Of a stretch of 64,000 bases of DNA, positions 47,990-57,456 are shown piece after piece. The stretch is taken from positions 1 to 64,000 of the forward strand of contig NZ_JACDXX010000003.1 in the NCBI RefSeq assembly GCF_020539525.1. Reading direction: 5' to 3'. The number at the start of each line of letters is the position of its first letter. The stretch's first letter is position 1. The stretch comes from Pseudogemmobacter faecipullorum. GTDB lineage: Bacteria; Pseudomonadota; Alphaproteobacteria; Rhodobacterales; Rhodobacteraceae. The position numbers and the translations under genes were made by a program. The notes under the pieces were generated by a model. The model made no database searches, had not been told where the DNA came from, and saw nothing but the letters and a program-made list of their open reading frames with translations.

Positions 47990-50647
47990 ATGGCGTCGCT
48001 CAACGACATCCGCTCTACATTCCTTGATTACTTTAAAAGGAATGACCACCGTGTGGTGGAAAGCTCGCCTCTGGTGCCGCGCAATGATCCGACGCTGATG
48101 TTTACCAATTCGGGCATGGTGCAGTTCAAGAACCTGTTCACCGGCGCCGAGACCCGCGATTACAAACGCGCCACCACTGCGCAGAAATGTGTGCGCGCCG
48201 GCGGCAAGCATAACGATCTCGACAATGTCGGCTATACCGCCCGCCATCACACTTTCTTCGAGATGATGGGCAATTTCTCCTTTGGCGATTATTTCAAGGA
48301 ACAGGCGATCAGCTTCGCCTGGGAGCTGCTGACCAGAGATTTCGGCCTTGCGAAAGACAAGCTGCTGGTCACCGTCTATCATACCGATGACGAGGCGGCG
48401 GATATCTGGAAAAAGGTCTCGGGCCTGAAGGATGACCGCATCATCCGCATCGCCTCGGATGACAATTTCTGGCGCATGGGACCGACCGGCCCCTGCGGCC
48501 CCTGCACCGAAATTTTCTACGACCATGGCGAACATATCTGGGGCGGTCCGCCCGGCTCGGCCGATGAGGATGGCGACCGGTTCATCGAGATCTGGAACAA
48601 CGTCTTCATGCAAAATGAGCAGTTCGAGGATGGCACGATGCGCCCGCTCGAGATGCAGTCGATCGATACCGGCATGGGGCTGGAGCGGATCGGCGCGCTT
48701 TTGCAGGGCAAGCATGACAATTACGACACCGATCTGATGCGCGCGCTGATCGAGGCCTCGGCCAATGTCACCTCCTCGGACCCCGATGGCCCGGGCAAGG
48801 TGCATCACCGGGTGATCGCCGACCATCTGCGCTCGACCGCTTTCCTGATCGCCGATGGCGTGATGCCCTCGGCCGATGGCCGTGGCTATGTGTTGCGCCG
48901 CATTCTGCGCCGCGCCGCGCGTCATGCGAATATGCTGGGGGCGAAAGACCCGGTCATGCACCGCCTGGTTCCGGCGCTGGTGCAGCAGATGGGCGGCGCT
49001 TACCCCGAGCTGGTGCGCGCGCAAAGCCTGATCGAAGAGACGCTGAAGCTGGAAGAAAGCAAATTCGGCCAGACGCTTGAGCGCGGGCTGAAGCTGCTCG
49101 ACGAAGAGCTGGCACAGCTGCCGGAAGGGGAAAACCTGCCGGGCGCGGCGGCGTTCAAACTTTATGACACCTATGGTTTCCCGCTCGATCTGACCCAGGA
49201 CGCTTTGCGCGAAAAGGGCCGGGCCGTCGATACCGAGGGCTTTGATGCCGCAATGGCCGAGCAAAAGGCCAAGGCGCGCGCCGCCTGGTCCGGTTCGGGC
49301 GAAGCGAGCGATGCCAAAATCTGGTTCGAACTGGCCGAAGAACATGGCGCCAGCGAATTCCTCGGCTATGAGACCGAAAAAGCCGAGGGCGTGATCCAGG
49401 CCCTGGTGGCAGGCGGCGGCGAGGTCACTTCGGCCGGCGAAGGCCAGGAGGTGCAGATCGTGGTCAGCCAGACGCCATTCTACGGCGAATCCGGTGGCCA
49501 GGTCGGCGATACCGGCGAGATCCGCACCGAAAGCGCGCTGGTGCGCATCACCGATACCAAAAAGGCGGCGGGGCTGTTCATCCATAACGGCACCGTCACC
49601 GAGGGCACGATCTCGAAAGGCCAGGCCGCGCGTCTGCAGGTTGAGCATAGCCGCCGCGCCGCGATCCGCGCCAATCACTCGGCCACCCATCTGCTGCATG
49701 AGGCTCTGCGCGAGGCGCTTGGCGATCATGTGGCGCAGAAGGGCTCGCTGAACGCACCCGAGCGTCTGCGCTTTGACTTCTCGCATTCGCAGGGGCTGAG
49801 CGCGGCCGAGCTGGCGAAGGTTGAGGCCGATGTGAACGCCTATATCCGCCAGAATACCCCGGTTGAAACCCGGATCATGACCCCGGATGATGCCCGCGCC
49901 ATCGGCGCCCAGGCTTTGTTCGGTGAGAAATACGGCGATGAGGTGCGCGTGGTCTCAATGGGCCGTCTCGAAGGCTCGGGCAAGGGGACGGACGGTCAGA
50001 CCTATAGCCTCGAGCTGTGCGGCGGCACCCATGTGGCGCGTACCGGCGATATCGGTGCCTTCGTTCTGCTCGGCGACAGCGCCTCCTCGGCCGGTGTGCG
50101 CCGGATTGAGGCGCTGACCGGTGAGCTGGCGCTGGCGCATCTGCGCGCCCAGGATGCCCGTCTGGCCGAGCTGGCTGCGGCGCTGAAAGCGCCGGTGGGC
50201 GAAGTGGTCGAACGCGTTAAGGCGCTGGCCGAAGAACGTCGCCAGCTGGCCAATGAAGTTGCAACCCTGCGCCGCGAACTGGCGATGGGCGGTGGTGGGG
50301 CTGCTGGCCCGGAAGCCAAGGAAATCAACGGGGTGAAGCTGATTGCTCAGGTGCTTAAAGGCGTCTCGGGCAAGGATCTTCCGGCGATGATCGATGAGAT
50401 GAAGGGCCGGATCGGCTCGGGTGCGGTGGTGCTGATCGCCGATACCGGCGCGAAACCGGCTGTGGCCGCCGGTGTGACCCAGGATATGACCGCCCGGGTT
50501 TCGGCGGTGGATCTGGTCAAGGCGGCGGCGGCGGCCATGGGCGGCAAAGGCGGCGGTGGCCGCCCCGATATGGCCCAGGCCGGGGGCAATGATATTTCAG
50601 GTGCCGAGGCAGCCATTGCTGCGGCCGAAGCCATTCTTCAGGGGTAA
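47990..50647 (+). CDS. alaS: Alanyl-tRNA synthetase
   Basis: AlaS charges tRNA-Ala and proofreads serine and glycine. The 885-residue protein has the class II catalytic core (motif 2 region [20 protein letters not shown], motif 3 GLERI), the editing domain with zinc ligands HSATHLLH and CGGTHVART, and the C-terminal glycine-rich C-Ala domain. The recA-alaS order is common in alphaproteobacteria. ATG 47990 is the family start [15 protein letters not shown]. Confidence 0.97.
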   Translation: MASLNDIRSTFLDYFKRNDHRVVESSPLVPRNDPTLMFTNSGMVQFKNLFTGAETRDYKRATTAQKCVRAGGKHNDLDNVGYTARHHTFFEMMGNFSFGDYFKEQAISFAWELLTRDFGLAKDKLLVTVYHTDDEAADIWKKVSGLKDDRIIRIASDDNFWRMGPTGPCGPCTEIFYDHGEHIWGGPPGSADEDGDRFIEIWNNVFMQNEQFEDGTMRPLEMQSIDTGMGLERIGALLQGKHDNYDTDLMRALIEASANVTSSDPDGPGKVHHRVIADHLRSTAFLIADGVMPSADGRGYVLRRILRRAARHANMLGAKDPVMHRLVPALVQQMGGAYPELVRAQSLIEETLKLEESKFGQTLERGLKLLDEELAQLPEGENLPGAAAFKLYDTYGFPLDLTQDALREKGRAVDTEGFDAAMAEQKAKARAAWSGSGEASDAKIWFELAEEHGASEFLGYETEKAEGVIQALVAGGGEVTSAGEGQEVQIVVSQTPFYGESGGQVGDTGEIRTESALVRITDTKKAAGLFIHNGTVTEGTISKGQAARLQVEHSRRAAIRANHSATHLLHEALREALGDHVAQKGSLNAPERLRFDFSHSQGLSAAELAKVEADVNAYIRQNTPVETRIMTPDDARAIGAQALFGEKYGDEVRVVSMGRLEGSGKGTDGQTYSLELCGGTHVARTGDIGAFVLLGDSASSAGVRRIEALTGELALAHLRAQDARLAELAAALKAPVGEVVERVKALAEERRQLANEVATLRRELAMGGGGAAGPEAKEINGVKLIAQVLKGVSGKDLPAMIDEMKGRIGSGAVVLIADTGAKPAVAAGVTQDMTARVSAVDLVKAAAAAMGGKGGGGRPDMAQAGGNDISGAEAAIAAAEAILQG

Positions 50648-50650
50648 ATA

Positions 50651-50941
50651 ATGCCGCAGGCCTATTGGATCGGACATATCGAAGTAACTAACCCCGAGGC
50701 CTATGCGCTTTACGCGCAGGCCGCCGGACCGGCAATTGCGGCCCATGGCGGGAAATTCCTCGCCCGGGCCACCCGCTATGTGCAGCTGGAAGGTAATGAC
50801 CGCGCCCGCAATGTCGTGGTGCTGTTCCCCGATCTCGAAACCGCGGTGGCCTGCTATCATTCCGAGGCCTATCAGGCGGCGCTGGTACATGCGCGCGGCG
50901 CTTCGGTCCGCGATCTGATGGTGGTCGAAGCCAACGAGTAA
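50651..50941 (+). CDS. DUF1330 family protein
   Basis: A 96-residue protein of the DUF1330 dimeric alpha/beta-barrel family: MPQAYWIGHIEVTNPEAYA, GGKFLARATRYVQLEG and VVVLFPDLETAVACYHSEAY are its conserved stretches. The fold is ferredoxin-like; no enzyme activity is established. It begins three bases after the alaS stop and is probably cotranscribed, followed by a terminator. Confidence 0.9.
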   Translation: MPQAYWIGHIEVTNPEAYALYAQAAGPAIAAHGGKFLARATRYVQLEGNDRARNVVVLFPDLETAVACYHSEAYQAALVHARGASVRDLMVVEANE

Positions 50942-50960
50942 GCCATAGAAAAAGCTGAAT

Positions 50961-50996
50961 AAAAGGGTCGCGTGCATCTTTGCCGCGGCCCTTTTT
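50961..50996 (+). terminator. Rho-independent terminator of alaS-DUF1330
   Basis: AAAAGGGTCGCG pairs with CGCGGCCCTTTT (one wobble) around an 11-base loop, ending in TTTTT. Confidence 0.85.
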
Positions 50997-51027
50997 CTGT
51001 CTGCAGCCCGGCCTGGAGCCCGGCGGA

Positions 51028-51053
51028 TGAAAAAGGCCGCCCGAAGGCGGCCT
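51028..51053 (-). terminator. Rho-independent terminator of mmsA
   Basis: On the minus strand AGGCCGCC, tetraloop TTCG and GGCGGCCT are followed by TTTTC. It lies 55 bases after the mmsA stop. Confidence 0.9.
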
Positions 51054-51108
51054 CTGACAAAGATTGCGGGCAGGTTGCGGGGGGATTGCCCCCCGCAACA
51101 GCTGCTGA

Positions 51109-52608
51109 TCAGTCCATGGCTTTGAAGTTCAGCGCGGCACCGTCTTTGATGCCCGAGAACCAGCGCGCGGTCACGGTCTTGGTCTTGGTGTAGAATTTGA
51201 ACGCATCCGGACCATATTGGTTCAGGTCGCCAAAGGCCGATTTCTTCCAGCCGCCGAAGGAGTAATAGCTCAGCGGCACCGGGATCGGGAAGTTGATGCC
51301 GACCATGCCGACATTGACGCGGCTGGCGAAATCGCGGGCGGTGTCGCCATCCGCGGTATAGATCGCGGTGCCATTGCCGAATTCATTTTCCATGACGAGG
51401 TTCAGCGCCTCTTCATAGCTTTCAGCGCGCACCTGGCAGAGCACCGGGCCGAAGATCTCCTGCTTATAGATCTCCATATCGGCGGTGACATTGTCAAACA
51501 GCGTGGCACCGACGAAGAAGCCGTTCTCATAGCCCTGCAGTTTGAAATCGCGGCCATCGACCACCAGATCGGCACCCTGCTCAACGCCCGAGTCGATCAG
51601 GCCCTTGATGCGCGCGGCCGAGGCGGCGGTGATCACCGGCCCGAAATCAACGTCTTCGCCAGCGGTATAGGGGCCGACTTTCAGCTTTTCGATGCGCGGC
51701 ACCAGCTTTTCGATCAGCGCGTCAGCGGTTTTCTGGCCGACCGGAACCGCAACCGAGATCGCCATGCAGCGCTCGCCCGCCGCGCCATAGCCTGCGCCGA
51801 TCAGCGCGTCTGCAGCCTTGTCGAGATCGGCATCGGGCATGATGATCATATGGTTCTTCGCGCCGCCGAAGCATTGCGCGCGCTTGCCATTGGTGGCGGC
51901 GCGGCCATAGATATATTGCGCGATCGGGGTCGAGCCGACGAAGCCGACCGCCTGAATGGTGTCGTGATCAAGGATCGCATCGACGATCTCTTTATCGCCG
52001 TTCACCACCTGCAGCACGCCGTCCGGCAGGCCGGCTTCCTGGAACAGTTTGGCCAGATGCAGCGCGGTCGAGGGGCAGCGCTCGGAAGGCTTGAGGATCA
52101 TCGCATTGCCCGAAGCAATGGCGGGGGCCATTTTCCACAGGGGGATCATCGCCGGGAAGTTGAAGGGGGTGATGCCGGCCACAACGCCGAGCGCCTGACG
52201 CATGGCATAAAGATCGATGCCCGGGCCGGCGCTGTCGGTGAATTCACCTTTCAGCTGGGCCGGAAGACCCATGCAGACCTCAACCACTTCCAGACCGCGC
52301 TGGATATCGCCGCGCGCATCCGGAATGGTCTTGCCATGCTCGCGCGACACCATCTCGGCGAGAATTTCCATATCGCGGTTGATCAGCGCGCCAAAGGCCA
52401 TGAAGACGCGGGCGCGGCGCTGCGGGTTGGTCGCCGCCCATTTCACCTGGGCTTTCTCAGCCGAGGCAATCGCCGCATTCAGCTCGGCCGGGGTGGCGAG
52501 CGCCAGCTCGGCCTGCTTTTCGCCGGTGGCGGGGTTGAAGACTTCGGCAAAGCGGCCCGAAGTGCCGTCAACCATTTTGCCGTCGATCCAGTGACCAATC
52601 TTTTGCAT
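51109..52608 (-). CDS. mmsA: CoA-acylating methylmalonate-semialdehyde dehydrogenase
   Basis: MmsA converts methylmalonate semialdehyde to propionyl-CoA with NAD+ in valine and inositol catabolism. The 499-residue aldehyde dehydrogenase has ITPFNFPAMIPLWKMAPAI, the FVGSTPIAQYIYGRA NAD region, the catalytic cysteine in GAAGERCMAISVAV and the MmsA-specific INFPIPVPLSYYSFGGWKKS in short stretches. ATG 52608 has GGAGG upstream. A divergent LysR gene and two palindromes in the shared promoter suggest specific control. Confidence 0.94.
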   Translation of the reverse strand: MQKIGHWIDGKMVDGTSGRFAEVFNPATGEKQAELALATPAELNAAIASAEKAQVKWAATNPQRRARVFMAFGALINRDMEILAEMVSREHGKTIPDARGDIQRGLEVVEVCMGLPAQLKGEFTDSAGPGIDLYAMRQALGVVAGITPFNFPAMIPLWKMAPAIASGNAMILKPSERCPSTALHLAKLFQEAGLPDGVLQVVNGDKEIVDAILDHDTIQAVGFVGSTPIAQYIYGRAATNGKRAQCFGGAKNHMIIMPDADLDKAADALIGAGYGAAGERCMAISVAVPVGQKTADALIEKLVPRIEKLKVGPYTAGEDVDFGPVITAASAARIKGLIDSGVEQGADLVVDGRDFKLQGYENGFFVGATLFDNVTADMEIYKQEIFGPVLCQVRAESYEEALNLVMENEFGNGTAIYTADGDTARDFASRVNVGMVGINFPIPVPLSYYSFGGWKKSAFGDLNQYGPDAFKFYTKTKTVTARWFSGIKDGAALNFKAMD

Positions 52609-52648
52609 GAGGAAACCTCCCAGAATTCTGTTCCGGATTGTTTTACTA

Positions 52649-52706
52649 TTGCGTAAATGCGGATCAAAGCGGCAAAACCTCAGATGTGTTTTGCATTTAT
52701 GCAAAA
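52649..52706. promoter_or_regulatory. Two operator-like palindromes between mmsA and lysR
   Basis: TTTTGCAT-TT-ATGCAAAA at 52689-52706 is a near-perfect 18-bp palindrome that touches the ribosome site of the LysR gene. A second copy with two changes, TTGCGTAAATGCGG, is at 52649-52662. Spacing of 40 bases centre to centre is near four helical turns, suitable for cooperative LysR binding and autorepression. Confidence 0.75.
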
Positions 52707-52715
52707 GGAGGCGGG

Positions 52716-53627
52716 ATGGACTGGGATGATCTGCGCATTTTCCTTGAGGTGGCGCGCGAGGAAAGCCTCTCGGCGGCGGGCAAAAGGCTGAAGATCGACG
52801 CGGCCACGGTGGGGCGGCGGATCTCGCGGCTGGAGGAGGGGCTGGGCCAGCGCCTGTTTGCCCGCAGCCCCCAGGGCTATCAGCTGCTGGCCGCAGGCGA
52901 GCGGCTGCTGCCCCATGCCGAACGCGCCGAGGCGGCGTTTCAGGCGGCGGGCGAGGTGGCCTCGCACCAGGACCGGGGCGAGGGCGGGCTGACCGGGCTG
53001 ATCCGGCTGGGCGCGCCGGATGGCTGCGCCAATTACCTTTTGCCCCAGGTGATCACCCGGCTCTGCGCCGCCAATCCGGGGCTCGAGATCCAGCTGGTTG
53101 CCCTGCCGCGGGTGTTCAACCTGTCCAAGCGCGAGGCCGATATGGCGATCGGTGTCTCGCGGCCCGAAACCGGGCGGCTGACGGTGCAGAAGCTGGTCGA
53201 TTACCGGCTGGTTCTGGCCGCTTCCGAGGCCTGGCTGCAGGCGCATGGCCGGCCTGAAAGCCGGGCCGATCTGCAGGGGCTGCGATTCGTCGGCTATATT
53301 CCCGATCTGATTTTCGACAAGGAACTGGATTATCTGGCCGAGCTGGGCGCGCCGCCGGTCATACTTTCGTCTAATTCGGTCTCGGTGCAGCTGAATTTTC
53401 TGCGCCAGGGGGCAGGGGTCGGGGTGGTGCATGATTTCGCCCTTCCCCAGGCGCCTGAACTGCGGCAGATCCTGCCCGATGAGATAGGTCTCACCCGGAG
53501 CTTCTGGCTGATCCGCCATGCGGATGACGGTCGGGTGGCCCGGCTGAACCGCTTTGCCGCGGCTTTAGTGCGCGAAACCCGGGCCGAGATGGCACGGCAT
53601 GAAAAGGCCACGGGAACAGGTGGTTGA
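52716..53627 (+). CDS. LysR-family transcriptional regulator
   Basis: The 303-residue protein has an N-terminal winged helix (LRIFLEVAREESLSAAGKRL, RRISRLEEGLGQRLF) and a LysR substrate-binding domain (GLIRLGAPDGCANYLLPQVI). It is divergent from mmsA with palindromes between, so it most likely controls mmsA and itself. The inducer is unknown; a valine-pathway intermediate would fit. ATG 52716 is preceded by AAAGGAGG. Confidence 0.9.
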   Translation: MDWDDLRIFLEVAREESLSAAGKRLKIDAATVGRRISRLEEGLGQRLFARSPQGYQLLAAGERLLPHAERAEAAFQAAGEVASHQDRGEGGLTGLIRLGAPDGCANYLLPQVITRLCAANPGLEIQLVALPRVFNLSKREADMAIGVSRPETGRLTVQKLVDYRLVLAASEAWLQAHGRPESRADLQGLRFVGYIPDLIFDKELDYLAELGAPPVILSSNSVSVQLNFLRQGAGVGVVHDFALPQAPELRQILPDEIGLTRSFWLIRHADDGRVARLNRFAAALVRETRAEMARHEKATGTGG

Positions 53628-53703
53628 AGAGCCGGGGCTTGACAGGCTGGCCTGCTCTGCCTGACGCTTCTGCTGACAGACAGTGTGTAGCCGGGAGGAG
53701 CCA

Positions 53704-54135
53704 ATGCTTGTCAGTCAGATTCTGAAAACCAAGGCACCAGGGGTTTACACCATCGCTCCGGATAAGACGGTGGCCGAGGCGGCGGTGCTGCTGTCCGAGC
53801 GCCGGATCGGTGCCCTGATCGTCTCAACCGATGGGAAGAAAGCGCTCGGCATTCTGTCCGAGCGCGATATCGTGCGCGAACTGGGCCGCAACGGGCCGGA
53901 AAGTCTGACGCGGCGCGTCGATGAGATGATGACGGCGAAACTGGTCACCTGCACCAGCGGCGATAAAAACACCGATGTGATGAGCCGGATGACCGAGGGG
54001 CGCTTTCGCCATATGCCGGTGATCGAGCAGGGCCAGATCGTCGCCATGGTCACCCTTGGCGATGTGGTCAAAGCCCGCCTCCAGGAGCTTTCGGCGGAGA
54101 AAGCCGCGCTGGAAGGGATGATTATGGGCCATTAG
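53704..54135 (+). CDS. CBS-domain protein
   Basis: A 143-residue protein with two CBS motifs forming one Bateman module (VYTIAPDKTVAEAAVLLSER, GALIVSTDGKKALGILSERD; MTEGRFRHMPVIEQGQIVAM). Such stand-alone proteins bind adenine nucleotides and often act as energy sensors; a partner is not evident. ATG 53704 follows GGGAGGAGCC. Confidence 0.9.
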   Translation: MLVSQILKTKAPGVYTIAPDKTVAEAAVLLSERRIGALIVSTDGKKALGILSERDIVRELGRNGPESLTRRVDEMMTAKLVTCTSGDKNTDVMSRMTEGRFRHMPVIEQGQIVAMVTLGDVVKARLQELSAEKAALEGMIMGH

Positions 54136-54274
54136 GCCCAGGGGTTCTGCAGCCGGGCCGGCGGTAAAAAACGGCTGGCCCGCGCGGACGATTTGGCCTT
54201 GCACAGCGGCAGGCAATATTGTTGCGTGCGCGCGAGAAGCAGCCGGCGGGCAGAGTTGGCTGAGGGAGGACTTC

Positions 54275-54766
54275 ATGCGCATCGGTCTTTATCCGGGGAC
54301 ATTTGACCCGGTAACGCTCGGCCATATTGATATCATTCAGCGCGCTATGGCGCTGGTGGACCGGCTGGTGATCGGCGTGGCGATCAACCGCGATAAGGGG
54401 CCTTTGTTCACTCTGGAAGAGCGGGTGGCGATGCTGCGCGCCGAATGCGATGCCATCACCGCAAAGACCGGCGGTGAGATTGTGGTTCATCCGTTTGAAA
54501 ACCTGCTGATCGACTGCGCCCGCGATGTCGGCGCCAGTGTGATCATCCGCGGCCTGCGCGCGGTGGCGGATTTTGAATATGAGTTTCAGATGGTTGGTAT
54601 GAACCGGGCGCTCGATGACACGGTCGAGACGGTATTCATGATGGCCGATGCCCGGCGTCAGGCCATTGCTTCGAAACTGGTGAAAGAGATTGCCCGGCTC
54701 GGCGGCGATATTTCCAAATTCGTGCCCGCCGATGTGGCAAAGGCGCTGAGCGCGAAACTCGGCTGA
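54275..54766 (+). CDS. coaD: Phosphopantetheine adenylyltransferase
   Basis: CoaD transfers AMP from ATP to 4'-phosphopantetheine, the penultimate step of CoA synthesis. The 163-residue protein has the nucleotidyltransferase motif TLGHIDI (residues 14-20, T-x-G-H), the PFENLLIDCARD region and IIRGLRAVADFEYEFQM. Length is normal. It is followed by a strong bidirectional terminator. Confidence 0.95.
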   Translation: MRIGLYPGTFDPVTLGHIDIIQRAMALVDRLVIGVAINRDKGPLFTLEERVAMLRAECDAITAKTGGEIVVHPFENLLIDCARDVGASVIIRGLRAVADFEYEFQMVGMNRALDDTVETVFMMADARRQAIASKLVKEIARLGGDISKFVPADVAKALSAKLG

Positions 54767-54804
54767 GGCCATCTGCCTCCCCCGGGAAGAGCACGGCAGG
54801 CATT

Positions 54805-54839
54805 AAAAAAGGGGGGCGGTCAAACCGCCCCCCTTTTTT
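54805..54839. terminator. Bidirectional rho-independent terminator
   Basis: A perfect 16-bp stem, AAAAAAGGGGGGCGGT against ACCGCCCCCCTTTTTT, with a CAA loop. It ends both coaD (plus) and gap1 (minus). Confidence 0.95.
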
Positions 54840-54854
54840 GTACCGGATCGGGGC

Positions 54855-55856
54855 TCAGATCAGCTTGCCCATCGCCACGGCGGTATCCGCCATACGGTTC
54901 GAGAAGCCCCATTCATTATCATACCAGGACAGCACCGAGCACATCGTGCCATCCATCACCTTGGTCTGATCGAGATGCAGGATCGAAGAATGCGGATCGT
55001 GGTTAAAATCGGCCGAGACATTGGCATAGGGCGTATAGCCGAGAATGCCTTTCAGCGGGCCGTCAGCCGCCGCCCGGATCGCAGTATTGATCTCTTCGAC
55101 GCTGGTGGCGCGTTTCGCGACGAATTTCAGATCGACGACCGAGACATTCGGGGTCGGCACGCGGATGGCGAAACCGTCGAGCCTGCCTTTGAGTTCGGGC
55201 AGCACCAGGCCCACCGCCTTGGCCGCGCCGGTCGAGGTCGGGATCATCGACAAGGCCGCCGCGCGGGCGCGGTAGAGATCCTTATGCATCGTGTCCAGCG
55301 TCGGCTGGTCGCCGGTATAGCTGTGGATCGTGGTCATCATGCCTTTTTCGATGCCAATGGCATCATGGATCACCTTGGCCACCGGCGAGAGGCAGTTGGT
55401 GGTGCAGCTGGCATTCGAGACGATCAGATCCTCAGCGGTCAGCGTGTCATGGTTGACGCCGTAGACGATGGTCTTGTCTGCGCCTTCGCCCGGGGCCGAG
55501 ATCAGCACGCGTTTCGCGCCATTCTCGAGATGGGCGAGGCATTTTTCTTTTGAGGTGAAGATGCCGGTGCATTCGAGCACCACGTCAACATCAGACCAGG
55601 GCAGTTCTGCCGGGTTACGCAAAGCGGTGACCCGGATCGGGCCACGGCCGACATCGATCCAGTCCGGGCCGGTGGTGACTTCGGCGGGGAAGCGGCCATG
55701 CACCGAATCGAAGCGCAGCAGATGGGCATTGGTCTCGACCGGGCCCAGATCATTCAGCGCGATCACCTGAATATCGGTGCGACCCGATTCGATAATGGCG
55801 CGCAGGATGTTGCGGCCAATTCGGCCAAATCCGTTGATAGCGACTTTGACGACCAT
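54855..55856 (-). CDS. gap: Glyceraldehyde-3-phosphate dehydrogenase, NAD-type
   Basis: This 333-residue GAPDH has the Rossmann motif INGFGRIGR, the catalytic cysteine C151 (SNASCTTNC) and H in HSYTGDQ. After the second strand it reads VIALNDLGP, with aspartate 36 in the position that selects NAD. It therefore fits the catabolic enzyme that oxidises glyceraldehyde 3-phosphate made by Eda. A palindromic operator lies about 70 bases upstream. Confidence 0.93.
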   Translation of the reverse strand: MVVKVAINGFGRIGRNILRAIIESGRTDIQVIALNDLGPVETNAHLLRFDSVHGRFPAEVTTGPDWIDVGRGPIRVTALRNPAELPWSDVDVVLECTGIFTSKEKCLAHLENGAKRVLISAPGEGADKTIVYGVNHDTLTAEDLIVSNASCTTNCLSPVAKVIHDAIGIEKGMMTTIHSYTGDQPTLDTMHKDLYRARAAALSMIPTSTGAAKAVGLVLPELKGRLDGFAIRVPTPNVSVVDLKFVAKRATSVEEINTAIRAAADGPLKGILGYTPYANVSADFNHDPHSSILHLDQTKVMDGTMCSVLSWYDNEWGFSNRMADTAVAMGKLI

Positions 55857-55924
55857 GCTCTGTACCTCCGGGGCAACGGTTGAAACGCAGGCACACCGGG
55901 GCCAGCCCGGCGGCAGCGCCGCTT

Positions 55925-55936
55925 GATAGCGCTAAC
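55925..55936. promoter_or_regulatory. Operator variant upstream of gap1 (GATAGCGCTAAC)
   Basis: Eleven of twelve bases equal the palindrome upstream of edd. It is 69 bases before the gap1 start. Confidence 0.65.
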
Positions 55937-55974
55937 AACCCCAGAATAGCACAGATTGCAATGCGTCACGCAGT

Positions 55975-56121
55975 CTATCGGCGCCAGAATTGTACCCAGG
56001 CCACCAGATCGAGGAATTTGCGGGGCAGAAACAAAAGGATCTGCGCCTCATTGAGGAGCAGATCCATACCGGCCGCGAGGACCAGAAGCACAAACAGACA
56101 GATTGCGATGCGGTCGGTCAC
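55975..56121 (-). CDS. 48-residue single-helix membrane protein between the gap genes
   Basis: A GTG start at 56121 opens a frame VTDRIAICLFVLLVLAAGMD that continues through LLLNEAQILLFLPRKFLDLV to a TAG at 55975. It has one N-terminal membrane helix and an aromatic C-terminus (AWVQFWRR). I recall similar short proteins beside gap in other Rhodobacterales, but this is not verified. It fills most of the gap between gap2 and gap1 and could be cotranscribed with gap2, whose stop lies 45 bases upstream. Function unknown. Confidence 0.6.
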   Translation of the reverse strand: MTDRIAICLFVLLVLAAGMDLLLNEAQILLFLPRKFLDLVAWVQFWRR

Positions 56122-56166
56122 GCGCGGCACTCCGGTTCAGGGGAGGCGGCAGGACGCGCGACCCTC

Positions 56167-57168
56167 TCAGCTGGCGAGGCGACCCATCACACCTGCCACA
56201 TCGGCCATGCGGCAGGAGAAGCCCCATTCATTATCATACCAGGCCAGCACCCGCACCGAACGGCCGACGACCTTGGTCTGATCGGGCGCGAAGATAGAGG
56301 AATGCGGCGTATGGTTGAAGTCGATCGATACTTTCGGCTCGGGATCATAGGCAAGCACCATACCCATATAGCCCTGGGCGGCTTCGCGCACGATCTCATT
56401 CACCTCGGCCTCGGTCACCGATTTCGCGGCGATGAAGGTCAGATCAACCGCCGAGACATTGGGGGTCGGCACACGGATCGCCGAGCCGTCCAGCTTGCCC
56501 TTCAGCTCGGGCAGCACCTCGCCAAGCGCTTTCGCCGCGCCGGTCGAGGTCGGGATCATCGCCATCGCCGCCGAGCGGGCGCGGTAGAGATCGGAATGGC
56601 GCCGGTCCAGCGTCGGCTGATCGCCGGTATAGCTGTGGATCGTGGTCATGATGCCCGATTCAATGCCGATCGCATCATTGAGCACCTTGGCCAGCGGCGC
56701 GAGGCAGTTGGTGGTGCAGGAGCCGTTCGAGACCACCAGATGCTCGGCGGTCAGGGCGCGGTGGTTCACGCCGTAAACCACGGTCTTGTCGACATTCTTC
56801 GCCGGGGCCGAAACCAGCACCCGCTTGGCGCCACGGCCAAGATGCACGGCGGCGGCCTCACGGTTGTTGAATTTGCCGGTGCATTCGAGAACGACATCGA
56901 CGCCCTCCCAGTCCAGTTCATCGGGATTATAGGTCGACATCACCCGCATCGGGCCACGGCCGAGATCGAGCGAATTGCCCTCAACCTTCACCGTACCGGG
57001 GAAGCGGCCATGCACCGAGTCATATTTCAGCAGATGGGCATTGGTCTCAATCGGGCCGGTCGCATTGATCGCCACCACCTGAACATCATTGCGGTTCGAT
57101 TCGGCGATATGGGCGAGGGTGCAGCGGCCGATGCGGCCAAATCCGTTGATACCGACGGTGATCGTCAT
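56167..57168 (-). CDS. Glyceraldehyde-3-phosphate dehydrogenase, second copy (GapB-like cofactor site)
   Basis: The second GAPDH has 333 residues with INGFGRIGR and C151 (SNGSCTTNC). At the cofactor site it reads VVAINATGP, so alanine 36 replaces the aspartate of the NAD-specific copy, as in the NADP-dependent gluconeogenic GapB of Bacillus. It is therefore likely NADP-preferring or dual and may run in the opposite direction from gap1. The two copies share roughly two thirds of residues by eye. Three operator-like sequences lie upstream. Confidence 0.9.
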   Translation of the reverse strand: MTITVGINGFGRIGRCTLAHIAESNRNDVQVVAINATGPIETNAHLLKYDSVHGRFPGTVKVEGNSLDLGRGPMRVMSTYNPDELDWEGVDVVLECTGKFNNREAAAVHLGRGAKRVLVSAPAKNVDKTVVYGVNHRALTAEHLVVSNGSCTTNCLAPLAKVLNDAIGIESGIMTTIHSYTGDQPTLDRRHSDLYRARSAAMAMIPTSTGAAKALGEVLPELKGKLDGSAIRVPTPNVSAVDLTFIAAKSVTEAEVNEIVREAAQGYMGMVLAYDPEPKVSIDFNHTPHSSIFAPDQTKVVGRSVRVLAWYDNEWGFSCRMADVAGVMGRLAS

Positions 57169-57256
57169 TGGGCTCAGCTCCGGTCATGCGCGTTGACCCT
57201 GGTGCTAGCGGCTCAATACCCGGGTGAACAGATGAAAAACGACATGATTTCAGCTT

Positions 57257-57300
57257 GTTAGCGCAAACTCACCATGTTTGCGCTATCTGCTTGCGCTATC
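57257..57300. promoter_or_regulatory. Three operator variants upstream of gap2
   Basis: GTTAGCGCAAAC (57257), GTTTGCGCTATC (57276) and GCTTGCGCTATC (57289) each resemble the edd palindrome with one to four changes. They lie between gap2 and the divergent DUF808 gene, 90-130 bases before gap2. Confidence 0.6.
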
Positions 57301-57456
57301 GGTCGGCCCGTTTGCGGTAACAGCTCCGGGGGTGAAGCCTGCCGGGCCGGCGGCAGGATATGGCGAAAGGCTTGCGTCGGCGCGCCGATTCCCTTCCTGT
57401 CATTTCGAACATGGGTTCAGATCCGGCAGCGGTTCTGACAGGTAAAGGGTTGATGG

